A stretch of DNA of 16,310 nt from an uncultured Ruminococcus sp. Lineage in GTDB: Bacteria; Bacillota; Clostridia; Oscillospirales; Ruminococcaceae. The translations under genes were made by a program, and so were the position numbers. The stretch is taken from positions 1 to 16,310 of the forward strand of contig USNJ01000024.1 in NCBI GenBank assembly GCA_900556055.1. The letters run 5' to 3'. Under the pieces are notes generated by a model. It did no database searches, was not told where the DNA came from, and saw nothing but the letters and a program-made list of their open reading frames with translations. Positions 5,199 through 12,140 of this stretch are shown here, one piece after another; within the stretch, counting starts at the first letter, position 1; every line of letters begins with the position of its first letter.

Positions 5199-6368
5199 TT
5201 ATTTTCCCAGCGGGAATATCTTGTCCTCAGCGATCTCGGACATTCTGTCAGCAGCGGGCTTGAGGTCGTCAAAGCCTCCGCAGTTGTCAACGCCGTTCGA
5301 TGTCCATGCAAGAGCGCCGTTCCAGCCGTTGTTGAAAGCGTTCTCGTATTCCTGAGCAACAGTGCGTCCGCTTTCGCTCAGTACGGCAAATTCGCCGATA
5401 ACAGCGGGCTTTGTTCCGTCCAGACCGAAATCTGTGGGAGATTCCTCAAACGGATAGCCCATAGAACCGTTCTGCCAGAAATAATAGTGTGTGGAATAGA
5501 AATCGACATAAGCCTTGTCGCCTGCAAGCTCCTTCATATGCTCATCGGAGATCATATTTCCCTGGAACTTGTCGGAGTTGTACTTTATCATTCCGAGGCC
5601 TACCGTAACGAGTGTGTCCTCAGACTTTTCGTGGATAGCAGCCGATACCTTTGCAAAGAAGTTCGACATCTTATCCCAGCCGATCCTTCCGCACTCAGCG
5701 TTCTCGACTACCCAGTCGGGTTCGTTCATAAGATCGATAGCCCAGAGATAAGGCTCGTCTGCATATCTGTCCATGAATACATTAACATATTTGTCGATAT
5801 AGCTCTGAATGAGTGTGTCGTCCTGAACGAGCATTCTCCACTGCTCAGCACCTGAGTTTCCGTCCTTAAAATGGTCAAAGGAGAGGAATGTTGGCATGAG
5901 ATAGATGTGATGTTTTTCGGCAATATCAAACAGCTTGTCAAGATCCTGCCAGTGCTTTTCGTTGACTTCCTTGACTTCGCCTGTGGATTTCAGGCGGATA
6001 GCCGTCTGACCGTTGCAGTTTATCCATACTCTTGAAGCGTTGATGCCGGCATCATGCAGCTTGGAGAAGTGTTCGTCCCAGAATGCTTCGAAATCTCCGC
6101 CGAAGTCGTTCCAGTTGTCCCAAGGGGTGTTTACGCCGTTTATCCAGATCTCTTTGCCGCTGACTGTGAATTTTGTTCCGTCGATCCTGATCTTCACATC
6201 ATCGGAAGCGGAAGCGGAAACAGCATCGGCTGCAGCTGCGGTAGTGTCAGCAGACTGAGCATCGTCTGTGTTTTCCGTATCGGATGCAGTCTTTCCGCAG
6301 GCGGAAAGCAGCAGAGATGCAGCAAGCGTCAGAGCCAGTGCCGCACACTTAATGTTATTTTTTCTCAT
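5199..6368 (-). CDS. GH5-type glycoside hydrolase lipoprotein
   Basis: A 389-residue secreted glycosidase of the (beta/alpha)8 GH5/cellulase clan, with retaining chemistry. The signal peptide (MRKNNIKCAALALTLAASLL) ends in the lipobox LSAC with Cys24, and an Ala/Ser/Asp-rich linker follows to ~60. Catalytic features: conserved Arg113 (ASRVW), acid/base Glu216 in LMNEPDW, HYY at 294-296, nucleophile Glu326 in IGEFAV, and a late Trp in ALAWTSNG. The layout fits beta-mannanase or mannosidase-like subfamilies better than classical endoglucanases, but the subfamily is a guess. No carbohydrate-binding module or dockerin is present, so it is membrane-anchored rather than cellulosomal. The start is set by AAAGGAA upstream of 6368 and by the signal peptide; the frame remains open further upstream but runs across the promoter. 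It follows the SGNH gene by 78 bases and has its own promoter. Confidence 0.88.
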   Translation of the reverse strand: MRKNNIKCAALALTLAASLLLSACGKTASDTENTDDAQSADTTAAAADAVSASASDDVKIRIDGTKFTVSGKEIWINGVNTPWDNWNDFGGDFEAFWDEHFSKLHDAGINASRVWINCNGQTAIRLKSTGEVKEVNEKHWQDLDKLFDIAEKHHIYLMPTFLSFDHFKDGNSGAEQWRMLVQDDTLIQSYIDKYVNVFMDRYADEPYLWAIDLMNEPDWVVENAECGRIGWDKMSNFFAKVSAAIHEKSEDTLVTVGLGMIKYNSDKFQGNMISDEHMKELAGDKAYVDFYSTHYYFWQNGSMGYPFEESPTDFGLDGTKPAVIGEFAVLSESGRTVAQEYENAFNNGWNGALAWTSNGVDNCGGFDDLKPAADRMSEIAEDKIFPLGK

Positions 6369-6401
6369 AATAAAACGTTCCTTTCGGTAATTATCAAAAA
6401 T

Positions 6402-6430
6402 ATTATAACACATTAAAAAAAATTTTTCAA
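6402..6430 (-). promoter_or_regulatory. Sigma-A promoter of the GH5 gene
   Basis: On the minus strand TTGAAA (6425-6430) and TATAAT (6402-6407) are 17 bases apart. It lies in the short gap after the SGNH stop codon, so the GH5 gene can be transcribed apart from the genes upstream. Confidence 0.85.
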
Positions 6431-6446
6431 CTGAAAATATGAACAT

Positions 6447-7718
6447 TTATCCGTAAGTGAACTGTTCGTTCTGAGTGAAGCCGATAGCCAGCACTTCAAA
6501 ATCCTTGTCCTCGGAGCCTTCGGACATTCTTATCTCTATCTCCATATCCATAGGGTCGAGATTTGAGATGACTCTCTCCGCAACGGGATTGTACCAGCCG
6601 TCGGGATCGTTTGCATTTATCGTGTAAACACGTTTGCCGTCACGGAAGATGTCGATGCTGCCGACATTTTCGCTGTTTTCCTGTTTATATACGATGAAAA
6701 GCGAGTTTGCATTCACTTTGAATTTCAGCCCGCCGCCTTCCGTGCTGCCGCTGTATTTCCAGCCGTTTTTAAATCCCGCAACAGTAGTTCCGACATTCGG
6801 GTCAAAGCAGCCCGTTCCGATAAGCTCGATTCCGTCTGTATCGCCGATAGTCGATGCTTCCGCCATTGACGCATTATCGTAATCCTGACTGTATTTGAAG
6901 ATGGGAGGCATTTTATATTCCTCCGAAACATCGCTGCGGGACATTTCCTCGTCAAAATAGTGCGAAATGAACTCAGCGACAAGCTTGTGGCCTTCCTTGT
7001 GCGGGTGCGACTGATCGTTCGAGTAATCGTCCCAGACCATGCGTCCCGCCTCAAATTCGGGGTTGATCGCATCTCCGACGCTTATCATAGGCAGATCGTA
7101 ATAGCTGCCGATCTCGCTCATATGCTCCTGACAGGTGTAGCCGTTCTCAAGCACGGTGAATAGCAGAATGACCGCAGGCTCATTTTCCCGGGTCAGTATC
7201 GTGCGGATCATGTCCTCATAGCTTGCCTTATGCATGATATCCTGCGCATCGTTCACGGCGAATTCAATGAACACGATATCCGCATCATGCGAAAGCACGT
7301 CCCTTTCAAGACGCAGATTTCCAAGCACGGACGGAGTTCCCGCAAGTCCCGCATTCACGTACCTGACGTTATCCCCAGTGCCGAAACGCTCAGCGATATT
7401 TTCATAGCTGAGCTTAGCCCAGCAGTCCTCGCTGCCTGCGTTGAATCCCTCTGTTATCGAGCCGCCTATATAGGCTATCGTTGTTTCCTCGCCGCTCTGC
7501 ATCTGCGCTATTTTTGCACGGATACGAGTGTCGTTTCCAAGACTCACGAGCGAGCGTCCCGCCATTTCATCATGCGGATCTTTCGGTGCTTCGGAAACAG
7601 CTTCGCTTACAGACTGCACGGATGTTTCCGTCACATTTTCGGCATTTCCGCCCGAGCAGCCGCATAACAATACCATTGAAACCGCTGCTGCCGAGGATAT
7701 GAGATTTCTTATCTTCAT
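6447..7718 (-). CDS. SGNH/GDSL hydrolase lipoprotein with C-terminal beta-rich domain
   Basis: A 423-residue secreted esterase, predicted to remove acyl groups from a surface or plant polysaccharide. The signal peptide ends in LLCGC with lipid-anchored Cys21, followed by a Ser/Thr/Glu-rich linker. SGNH blocks are all visible: Ser87 in IGGSITEG, Gly127 in NAGLAGTPS, Asn156 in FAVND, and Asp235/His238 in NDQSHPH. A beta-rich domain follows (~270-423; WKYSGSTEGGGLKF, IDIFRDGKRVYTI), perhaps for carbohydrate contact. The start at 7718 follows AAAGGA and gives a proper signal peptide; an ATG 42 bases upstream would put a charged extension before it. It is 38 bases downstream of the phosphoesterase stop and shares the minus-strand run with the GH5 and NodB genes, so acetylated hemicellulose such as mannan is a reasonable substrate. 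That is inference. Confidence 0.87.
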   Translation of the reverse strand: MKIRNLISSAAAVSMVLLCGCSGGNAENVTETSVQSVSEAVSEAPKDPHDEMAGRSLVSLGNDTRIRAKIAQMQSGEETTIAYIGGSITEGFNAGSEDCWAKLSYENIAERFGTGDNVRYVNAGLAGTPSVLGNLRLERDVLSHDADIVFIEFAVNDAQDIMHKASYEDMIRTILTRENEPAVILLFTVLENGYTCQEHMSEIGSYYDLPMISVGDAINPEFEAGRMVWDDYSNDQSHPHKEGHKLVAEFISHYFDEEMSRSDVSEEYKMPPIFKYSQDYDNASMAEASTIGDTDGIELIGTGCFDPNVGTTVAGFKNGWKYSGSTEGGGLKFKVNANSLFIVYKQENSENVGSIDIFRDGKRVYTINANDPDGWYNPVAERVISNLDPMDMEIEIRMSEGSEDKDFEVLAIGFTQNEQFTYG

Positions 7719-7756
7719 AAATATTTTCCTTTTCGATAATAGGCTGCTGCCGTGCA

Positions 7757-8233
7757 TCACACGTCAGCAACATTTGTGAGTATACCTGCTTCGGACATAT
7801 TTAAAACGCCGAATGACGGCGCAAGACCGTCCCTCGGGAGAGCGCAGCTTCCGGGGTTCATGAAATATATTCCGTTCTCATAGCTTTCGTGGCGCATATG
7901 AGTGTGTCCGAAAAGGGCAACGGTGCAGTCATTGTCGGAAGCGATATCTCCGAGAAAATCCACTCCGCTTTTTACTCCGTGACGATGCCCGTGGACTGCG
8001 ATAATGTCGCCGTAAGGCGTTTCTATAACGAGTGACGGGGGCGCAAAGGAGGCATGGTCGCAGTTTCCGCAGACGTATCGTATATCTCTGTCGGGATAAT
8101 CTGCTTTCATTTTTTCGACTTCTCTTTCGCCGTCTCCGAGAAAGATGAACATATCAGCGTCAGCAGTCCGGTCCATGATGCTCTGGACGGCGGCATAGCT
8201 TCCGTGTGAGTCTGACATAACAATGATCTTCAT
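7757..8233 (-). CDS. YfcE/MJ0936-type metallophosphoesterase
   Basis: A 158-residue phosphodiesterase of the calcineurin-like superfamily, small single-domain type. All metal-site motifs are present: Asp8 and His10 in SDSHG, Asp34 in GDGE, Asn57 in GNCD, His81 in HGHRHG, and His110/His112 in GHTH. It is expected in the cytoplasm, acting on small phosphodiesters; the natural substrate of this family is not settled. The start at 8233 gives MKIIVMSDSHG, the family's normal N-terminus; a GGGGG run upstream is a weak ribosome site. The gene leads the minus-strand run. In many Bacillota this gene sits beside rdgB and rph, which are not seen here, so its place before lipoprotein enzymes may be fortuitous. 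Confidence 0.9.
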   Translation of the reverse strand: MKIIVMSDSHGSYAAVQSIMDRTADADMFIFLGDGEREVEKMKADYPDRDIRYVCGNCDHASFAPPSLVIETPYGDIIAVHGHRHGVKSGVDFLGDIASDNDCTVALFGHTHMRHESYENGIYFMNPGSCALPRDGLAPSFGVLNMSEAGILTNVADV

Positions 8234-8273
8234 AACCGAAATTCCCCCAGTAAATGAACAAAATATCATCACG

Positions 8274-8323
8274 CCGCATAATATAGGTTATGCAGCTGCG
8301 GATACTTCCCATAAAAATCCGCA
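8274..8323. repeat. Overlapping inverted repeats in a divergent gap
   Basis: GCATAA (8276-8281) pairs with TTATGC (8288-8293), extended outward by CCGCA (8274-8278) and TGCGG (8297-8301). Next to it TGCGGAT (8297-8303) pairs perfectly with ATCCGCA (8317-8323). The two hairpins share TGCGG, so only one can form at a time in the leader of the phosphoesterase transcript. I find no convincing promoter on either strand in this 198-base gap. Confidence 0.4.
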
Positions 8324-8431
8324 TTATTTCATACAATATCAAATAATATGATAACATATCCAGTCTTTTTTTAAAGAACATACTATACAACTTGCTGTAA
8401 ATTTATTATTAATAAGAAGGGAATTTTGTTT

Positions 8432-8683
8432 ATGAACAACAATTTGAACAATGCAGATCCCAAAAAAATGAACGAACTTCTGGGTATTCTGAGTGCAAAG
8501 CTGAATATTCCCGCAGAGCGGCTTGAAAAGGAGCTTGCCGAGGGGAAATTTGATAATGCGCTTAAAAATATGCAGCCCGAAGCGGCGGCGAAATTCAGCT
8601 GCATACTGAAAAATCCGAAGCTTGCCGAGCAGATCATGTCCGCTCCGCAGGCGCAGGCACTTTACAGAAAGCTGACTAAATAA
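8432..8683 (+). CDS. Small helical hypothetical protein (83 aa), first of three
   Basis: I do not recognise a characterised family. It is a soluble, mostly helical protein with an Asn-rich start, a segment LLGILSAKLNIPAERLEKELAEGKFDNAL that reads like a small helical bundle, and a C-terminal repeat of the same flavour (KNPKLAEQIMSAPQAQALYRKL). The ATG at 8432 is favoured because GAAGGGA (8416-8422) lies nine bases before it; a TTG at 8426 is too close. The next gene begins 32 bases downstream on the same strand. The set of three small genes resembles clusters of unknown function seen in other Clostridia. Confidence 0.7.
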   Translation: MNNNLNNADPKKMNELLGILSAKLNIPAERLEKELAEGKFDNALKNMQPEAAAKFSCILKNPKLAEQIMSAPQAQALYRKLTK

Positions 8684-8715
8684 CGCTCCGCTGACATGGG
8701 AGGGGAGGTGTCCGC

Positions 8716-9168
8716 ATGGACGATATCACAAGCAAGATACAGTCTATCCTGAATGATGAGGAAAGCATGAAGCAGCTGAACGAACTTGCGGATATGCTCT
8801 CCTCGGGAATGCAGTCCGACGGGGCATCGGCGGATAACGGCGGTCAGACGGGAATGCCCGATCTTTCGGCACTTTTCGGCAGCATTGGCGGCGGACAGAG
8901 CAGCGACGGATCGCCGTCATCTTCGTCATCTTCATCATCGGACGGCGGACTTTTCGGCGATATGGACATAGGCACGATCATGAACATAATGTCAGCCGTT
9001 TCCTCAGCGGATACCGACAGCAGGGAAGCCTCGCTGATACTTGCACTGAAGCCGTATCTCAGCGAAAAACGCCGAAAAAAGGCGGACAAAGCCGTGAAAA
9101 TGCTGAAGCTCCTGGCTATTTATACAGCCCTGCGTGAACAGGGTGTTCTGAACGGATTTTCACTTTAA
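8716..9168 (+). CDS. Clostridial hypothetical protein with Ser-rich linker (150 aa)
   Basis: The N-terminal helix (MDDITSKIQSILNDEESMKQLNELADML) is followed by a disordered Gly/Asp/Ser region with a run of eight Ser around residues 70-77, then a basic helical C-terminus (LILALKPYLSEKRRKKADKAVKMLKLLAIYTAL). From memory this layout recurs in many Clostridia as an uncharacterised family; I know of no function. The start follows a very strong AGGGGAGGTG (8701-8710). The Ser run is encoded by repetitive TCN codons and could vary in length between strains. It lies between the first and third genes of the small cluster and is probably co-transcribed with them. Confidence 0.78.
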   Translation: MDDITSKIQSILNDEESMKQLNELADMLSSGMQSDGASADNGGQTGMPDLSALFGSIGGGQSSDGSPSSSSSSSSDGGLFGDMDIGTIMNIMSAVSSADTDSREASLILALKPYLSEKRRKKADKAVKMLKLLAIYTALREQGVLNGFSL

Positions 9169-9183
9169 GGGGAGGCGAGAGGT

Positions 9184-9528
9184 ATGCCCGAGCAGCGGAA
9201 CAGACCGTATTTCCGTCAGATGAACAACATGAATATGCGTCCCGCACCGCAGAGAATGCCGCCTTCGGGTATGGTGCGCAGCCAGTCGCCCGCACGGCTT
9301 GAGCCTGTTTCTTCGCAGAAGCCGCCCGTAGATTCGTCACCAAAGGAAAAACCGTCCGAAAAAAAGACTGCCGCCGCACCCGAAAACGGTGCAGCGGCAG
9401 CAAGAAATCCGGTTTCTTCTGTTTTTGCTTCAGAGGACAGCCTCCTGATCCTGCTGATCCTCTATCTTCTGTACAAGGAAAAGGCAGATATGAAGCTGCT
9501 TCTTGCCCTTGCTTATATCATGCTGTGA
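9184..9528 (+). CDS. Disordered protein with hydrophobic C-terminal tail (114 aa)
   Basis: The N-terminal 75 residues are rich in Pro, Arg, Met, Asn and Ala and look disordered (RPAPQRMPPSGM, PSEKKTAAAPENGAAAA). The last ~30 residues form two short hydrophobic stretches around a charged KEKAD hinge (SLLILLILYLLYKEKADMKLLLALAYIML), likely a membrane hairpin or amphipathic anchor. The ribosome site GGGGAGGCGAG lies just before the ATG and the previous gene ends 15 bases upstream. Its TGA directly abuts the TAA of the convergent DUF1905 gene. Function unknown; a similar tail occurs in clostridial proteins next to the preceding gene's family, from memory. Confidence 0.72.
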   Translation: MPEQRNRPYFRQMNNMNMRPAPQRMPPSGMVRSQSPARLEPVSSQKPPVDSSPKEKPSEKKTAAAPENGAAAARNPVSSVFASEDSLLILLILYLLYKEKADMKLLLALAYIML

Positions 9529-9798
9529 TTACCTCTCACAGAATTCGATTTCCACACAGTCGCCCCAGCTCTTGTCGATCATTCGTCTTACGTTTGCAGT
9601 GACTCCAATCACAAAGTCGGGAAACATTAACTTGGAAATGATGGTATTTTCCGTGATCTTTCCGTCAAAAGTAATTCTCGCTTTTATTTTTTCAGTATTG
9701 ATGAAGTGCGATGTAATTTCCGGAGGGATCTCAACAAAAGCACCGCTCAGCCTCGGAACTCTTCTGATTTCTCCGGTAAATATATACTTAGTCGGCAC
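9529..9798 (-). CDS. DUF1905 domain protein
   Basis: An 89-residue protein that fits DUF1905, a small beta-barrel domain often joined to YdeI/OmpD-associated proteins. Visible family features are FTGEIRRVPRLSGAFVEIP at the start, a central KARITFDGKITENTI strand pair, and the closing GDCVEIEFCER strand. The start is GTG at 9798, ten bases after a strong AAGGAGG (9809-9815). An ATG at 9800-9802 is better spaced but out of frame and would give only a four-residue peptide. The gene has its own promoter and converges on the small-gene cluster with no bases between the stop codons. The biochemical role of the domain is unknown. Confidence 0.82.
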   Translation of the reverse strand: MPTKYIFTGEIRRVPRLSGAFVEIPPEITSHFINTEKIKARITFDGKITENTIISKLMFPDFVIGVTANVRRMIDKSWGDCVEIEFCER

Positions 9799-9835
9799 GC
9801 ATTTTTAACCTCCTTCTCCCGCCGAACATACCTCT

Positions 9836-9864
9836 ATTATAAGTCATTTTTCCGATGGTTTCAA
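9836..9864 (-). promoter_or_regulatory. Sigma-A promoter of the DUF1905 gene
   Basis: On the minus strand TTGAAA (9859-9864) and TATAAT (9836-9841) are 17 bases apart, 38 bases upstream of the GTG start. Confidence 0.87.
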
Positions 9865-10077
9865 GGTTCTGCGGATAATTAATCAGAAATTTTATTATTT
9901 TGAACAAATTTTTATCCGGCTTTTTGGAACGGTTATATATTTTTGCTTTTTCGGATGTCGGCAGTACCCCGCAGAAGTCCCAAAATCGACACTTTGGACG
10001 GATTTTCGGACATTTGATGCCACACTGTTCCGTTAACAATTTCTGCGATAATTTGCAGATAAAAATATAAATAATTG

Positions 10078-10106
10078 TTGACTTTTTGATAATCATGCTG
10101 TATAAT
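10078..10106 (+). promoter_or_regulatory. Sigma-A promoter of the S41 gene
   Basis: TTGACT (10078-10083) and TATAAT (10101-10106) are 17 bases apart. The 15 bases at 10076-10090 recur exactly at 15918-15932 in another promoter of this window. The leader to the start codon is about 120 bases. Confidence 0.88.
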
Positions 10107-10163
10107 AATCATAACAATTACTGCGGAGTTTGTACTTGCGTGATATCCGCAGCTGTCTGATAC

Positions 10164-10211
10164 TAAGGAAACGCTGAATAAATCGCTTCGCATTATTCGG
10201 CTTTTTCCTAA
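10164..10211 (+). repeat. Long interrupted hairpin in the S41 leader
   Basis: AGGAAA pairs with TTTCCT (10204-10209), enclosing GCTGAATAA (10173-10181), which pairs with TTATTCGGC (10193-10201) with one G-U pair. The T-run after the inner stem gives it a terminator look. It sits between the promoter and the ribosome site AAGGAAAGG, so it could attenuate transcription. Its layout also resembles a small dispersed palindromic repeat; copies elsewhere would decide. Confidence 0.5.
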
Positions 10212-10231
10212 GGAAAGGTAAAATTGCTGAA

Positions 10232-11920
10232 ATGGCTTCATTTATGAAAGTTGCGGGCAGCACTGCTGCTGTTCTGGGTGCTGCGGCACTTATTTTTTAC
10301 TGCGTTCCGAACAGGGACATGAAGATCGCCGATCTTATCGACACTGTGTCATACAGGGAGATCGGATTCACCGAGCCTTCAAAGGATAAGCTGATGAAGG
10401 ATTTTGACCAGTTTACGGACGTTCTGCTGACGGGCATACCAAATATCGAAGATGGCAGAAAGGTGTTCGGCTATTCATTTGCGGACAAGATGGACGATTA
10501 CCGCAGGATGGCTGAAGACTGCGAAAATGCATTTGATTTCTACTGCCTTCTCGAGGGAATATGCGCAGATGTCCCGAACTGCCATACAAATATGAATTAT
10601 GCACAGGGAAACTATTATTTTTCGACGCTCTGCTTCAATTCCGAACATGCTCTTGCATCTCCGAACGTAAGGGGAAGGGCGGACGCATGGTATGATTATC
10701 TCGGCGAAAAGATGAAGGATTACTATGAAAACAGCGATATGCTGATATATCTCTACGCTGACGGACATTACATGAATATTGAATACATGGATATGGATCT
10801 CAGAAATGAGTACGGCGCTGAAATACTTGAAATTGACGGCGAGCCTGTTTCGGATTTCGTGGAAAAGAATATGTTCTCAACAAAGCTCCGCTATGATTTC
10901 AAGAATAACAAAGCATTCCGTGACTCATTTACGCTGAATGTATCGGGCATAGGCGAGGAGCATACCGCACTTATGGCAATGGACGACGGAACGGAATGCG
11001 AAAAGACCGTCTGGTACAGCCTTGCGCAGGACATTGCGGGAAATGAGGCGTACTTCTACTGCTCCGACCTGAAGAATTATGATTTTGAGTCGGATATGCA
11101 GGAGGCTGACGACGATTCGTTTGAGTATGAATATATAGATGAGAGTGACACGCTGTATATCAATCTGCTGAGCTTCAATTATTTTTCGGGAACAAAGCTT
11201 TACGATCTGATGGCAGAGTATGCGGACAGTACGAACATCATTCTCGATGTGCGTGACAACGGCGGCGGGATCACGGGATTCTGGGAGGAAAACATCTATG
11301 AGCCGCTGTTTTCCGATGAGCTTAATATAGAAAATGTTTCTTATCTTGAGCTTAATCATTACAATAAAAATCCTTTCGGCGACCTGTGGGAGAGCTGTTA
11401 TTATTCGCATCGGCGGATAAATGCAAACGAACTGCCTTTCAGCACCGACAGCACATATCCATGGTATAAATTCATGGAATCTGCTTCATATACCGGCGAG
11501 TACAGCGGCGATAAGGAAAATGACAGGAACATCTACATACTTGCGGGAAGAAATTCCGCATCGCTGGCAGATGAGTTCGTGCATTACTTCAAGACGAATG
11601 ACCTTGCAGTTGTGATCGGCGAAAATACGATGGGCGAGGGCATCGCTCCGACTTATATGTGCAGCCTGCTGCCCGAAACGGGACTTCTTTTCAACTATTC
11701 GCCGTTCGTTGCATTCAATTCCGATGGGAACGACAATTCTATCTACGGCACAGAGCCTGACATCTATGTTACGCTTACACCCGATGATTATCTGATCAAC
11801 AGAAAGATACGCATGGACGGCGGGGACACGCTTATTTACGAAAACCGCCTGAAATGGGATACAGAGCTGAAATATGTTCTGGCACTTGCCGAGGAAAACG
11901 CTTCAAAAGAAGCCGCATGA
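10232..11920 (+). CDS. S41-family peptidase-like protein, membrane-anchored
   Basis: A 562-residue protein. An N-terminal hydrophobic segment (~6-25, KVAGSTAAVLGAAALIFYC) acts as signal or anchor, so the body is outside the membrane. Residues ~165-260 contain a PDZ-like substrate region (YGAEILEIDGEPVSDFV). The S41 core follows: ILDVRDNGGG (337-346) and NSASLADEF with likely nucleophile Ser444. In the C-terminal-processing branch a Lys lies 25 residues after the Ser, in TFGKG. Here TMGEG has Glu469 at that place, so the Ser-Lys dyad is missing; either another residue serves as base, as in tricorn-type members, or the protein is not a protease. The ATG at 10232 is 13 bases after AAGGAAAGG; the next Met (residue 5) would also give the anchor. 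A hairpin and strong promoter precede it and a terminator follows. Confidence 0.85.
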   Translation: MASFMKVAGSTAAVLGAAALIFYCVPNRDMKIADLIDTVSYREIGFTEPSKDKLMKDFDQFTDVLLTGIPNIEDGRKVFGYSFADKMDDYRRMAEDCENAFDFYCLLEGICADVPNCHTNMNYAQGNYYFSTLCFNSEHALASPNVRGRADAWYDYLGEKMKDYYENSDMLIYLYADGHYMNIEYMDMDLRNEYGAEILEIDGEPVSDFVEKNMFSTKLRYDFKNNKAFRDSFTLNVSGIGEEHTALMAMDDGTECEKTVWYSLAQDIAGNEAYFYCSDLKNYDFESDMQEADDDSFEYEYIDESDTLYINLLSFNYFSGTKLYDLMAEYADSTNIILDVRDNGGGITGFWEENIYEPLFSDELNIENVSYLELNHYNKNPFGDLWESCYYSHRRINANELPFSTDSTYPWYKFMESASYTGEYSGDKENDRNIYILAGRNSASLADEFVHYFKTNDLAVVIGENTMGEGIAPTYMCSLLPETGLLFNYSPFVAFNSDGNDNSIYGTEPDIYVTLTPDDYLINRKIRMDGGDTLIYENRLKWDTELKYVLALAEENASKEAA

Positions 11921-11978
11921 CAAAAACATGATACCGCTGTCTGCATAGCTTTCGGGAAATACGCTGTTGTTTTAGTGT

Positions 11979-12015
11979 AAAATCCGAAAGATAGCTTTGC
12001 AGGCGGCGGATTTTT
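11979..12015 (+). terminator. Terminator after the S41 gene
   Basis: AAAATCCG (11979-11986) pairs with CGGATTTT (12007-12014), with a 20-base loop and a T-run at its 3' side. It lies about 60 bases after the S41 stop. Confidence 0.65.
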
Positions 12016-12034
12016 CTGTCTAATTTCACAAAAA

Positions 12035-12122
12035 TATGCCCGTTCTCTTTACATTCCGCACAAAAGGATATATAATGTTAATGTGTTAAATCAATAGCAT
12101 ATCAGCCCGATAAACGGGCATA
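12035..12122. repeat. 10-base inverted repeat spanning a promoter
   Basis: TATGCCCGTT (12035-12044) and AACGGGCATA (12113-12122) are perfect inverted copies on either side of the binding-protein promoter. The right copy also forms a small hairpin GCCCG/CGGGC (12105-12109, 12115-12119) just before the ribosome site. The spacing would allow a looped repressor complex, but this is speculative. Confidence 0.4.
12048..12076 (+). promoter_or_regulatory. Sigma-A promoter of the binding-protein gene
   Basis: TTTACA (12048-12053) and TATAAT (12071-12076) are 17 bases apart. Transcription would start near 12083, leaving a leader of about 58 bases with a short GC hairpin. Confidence 0.85.
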
Positions 12123-12140
12123 TCAAGGAGAATGAGAATT

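Larger units (their letters stand above)
9799..10231. other. 433-base intergenic region with divergent promoters
   Basis: It holds the DUF1905 ribosome site and promoter on the minus strand, the S41 gene promoter on the plus strand, and a hairpin in the S41 leader. Between 9865 and 10077 I see only AT-rich sequence and a weak TCTGC/GCAGA hairpin (10042-10059). No gene is supported here. Confidence 0.6.

Noticed and set aside
6369..6446. Longer GH5 start at 6446
   Set aside because: The extension would cover the perfect TTGAAA/TATAAT promoter and hide a normal lipoprotein signal peptide.
8384..8389. TATACA as the -10 box for the three-gene small cluster
   Set aside because: No acceptable -35 hexamer lies 16-18 bases upstream, so I do not call a promoter there.
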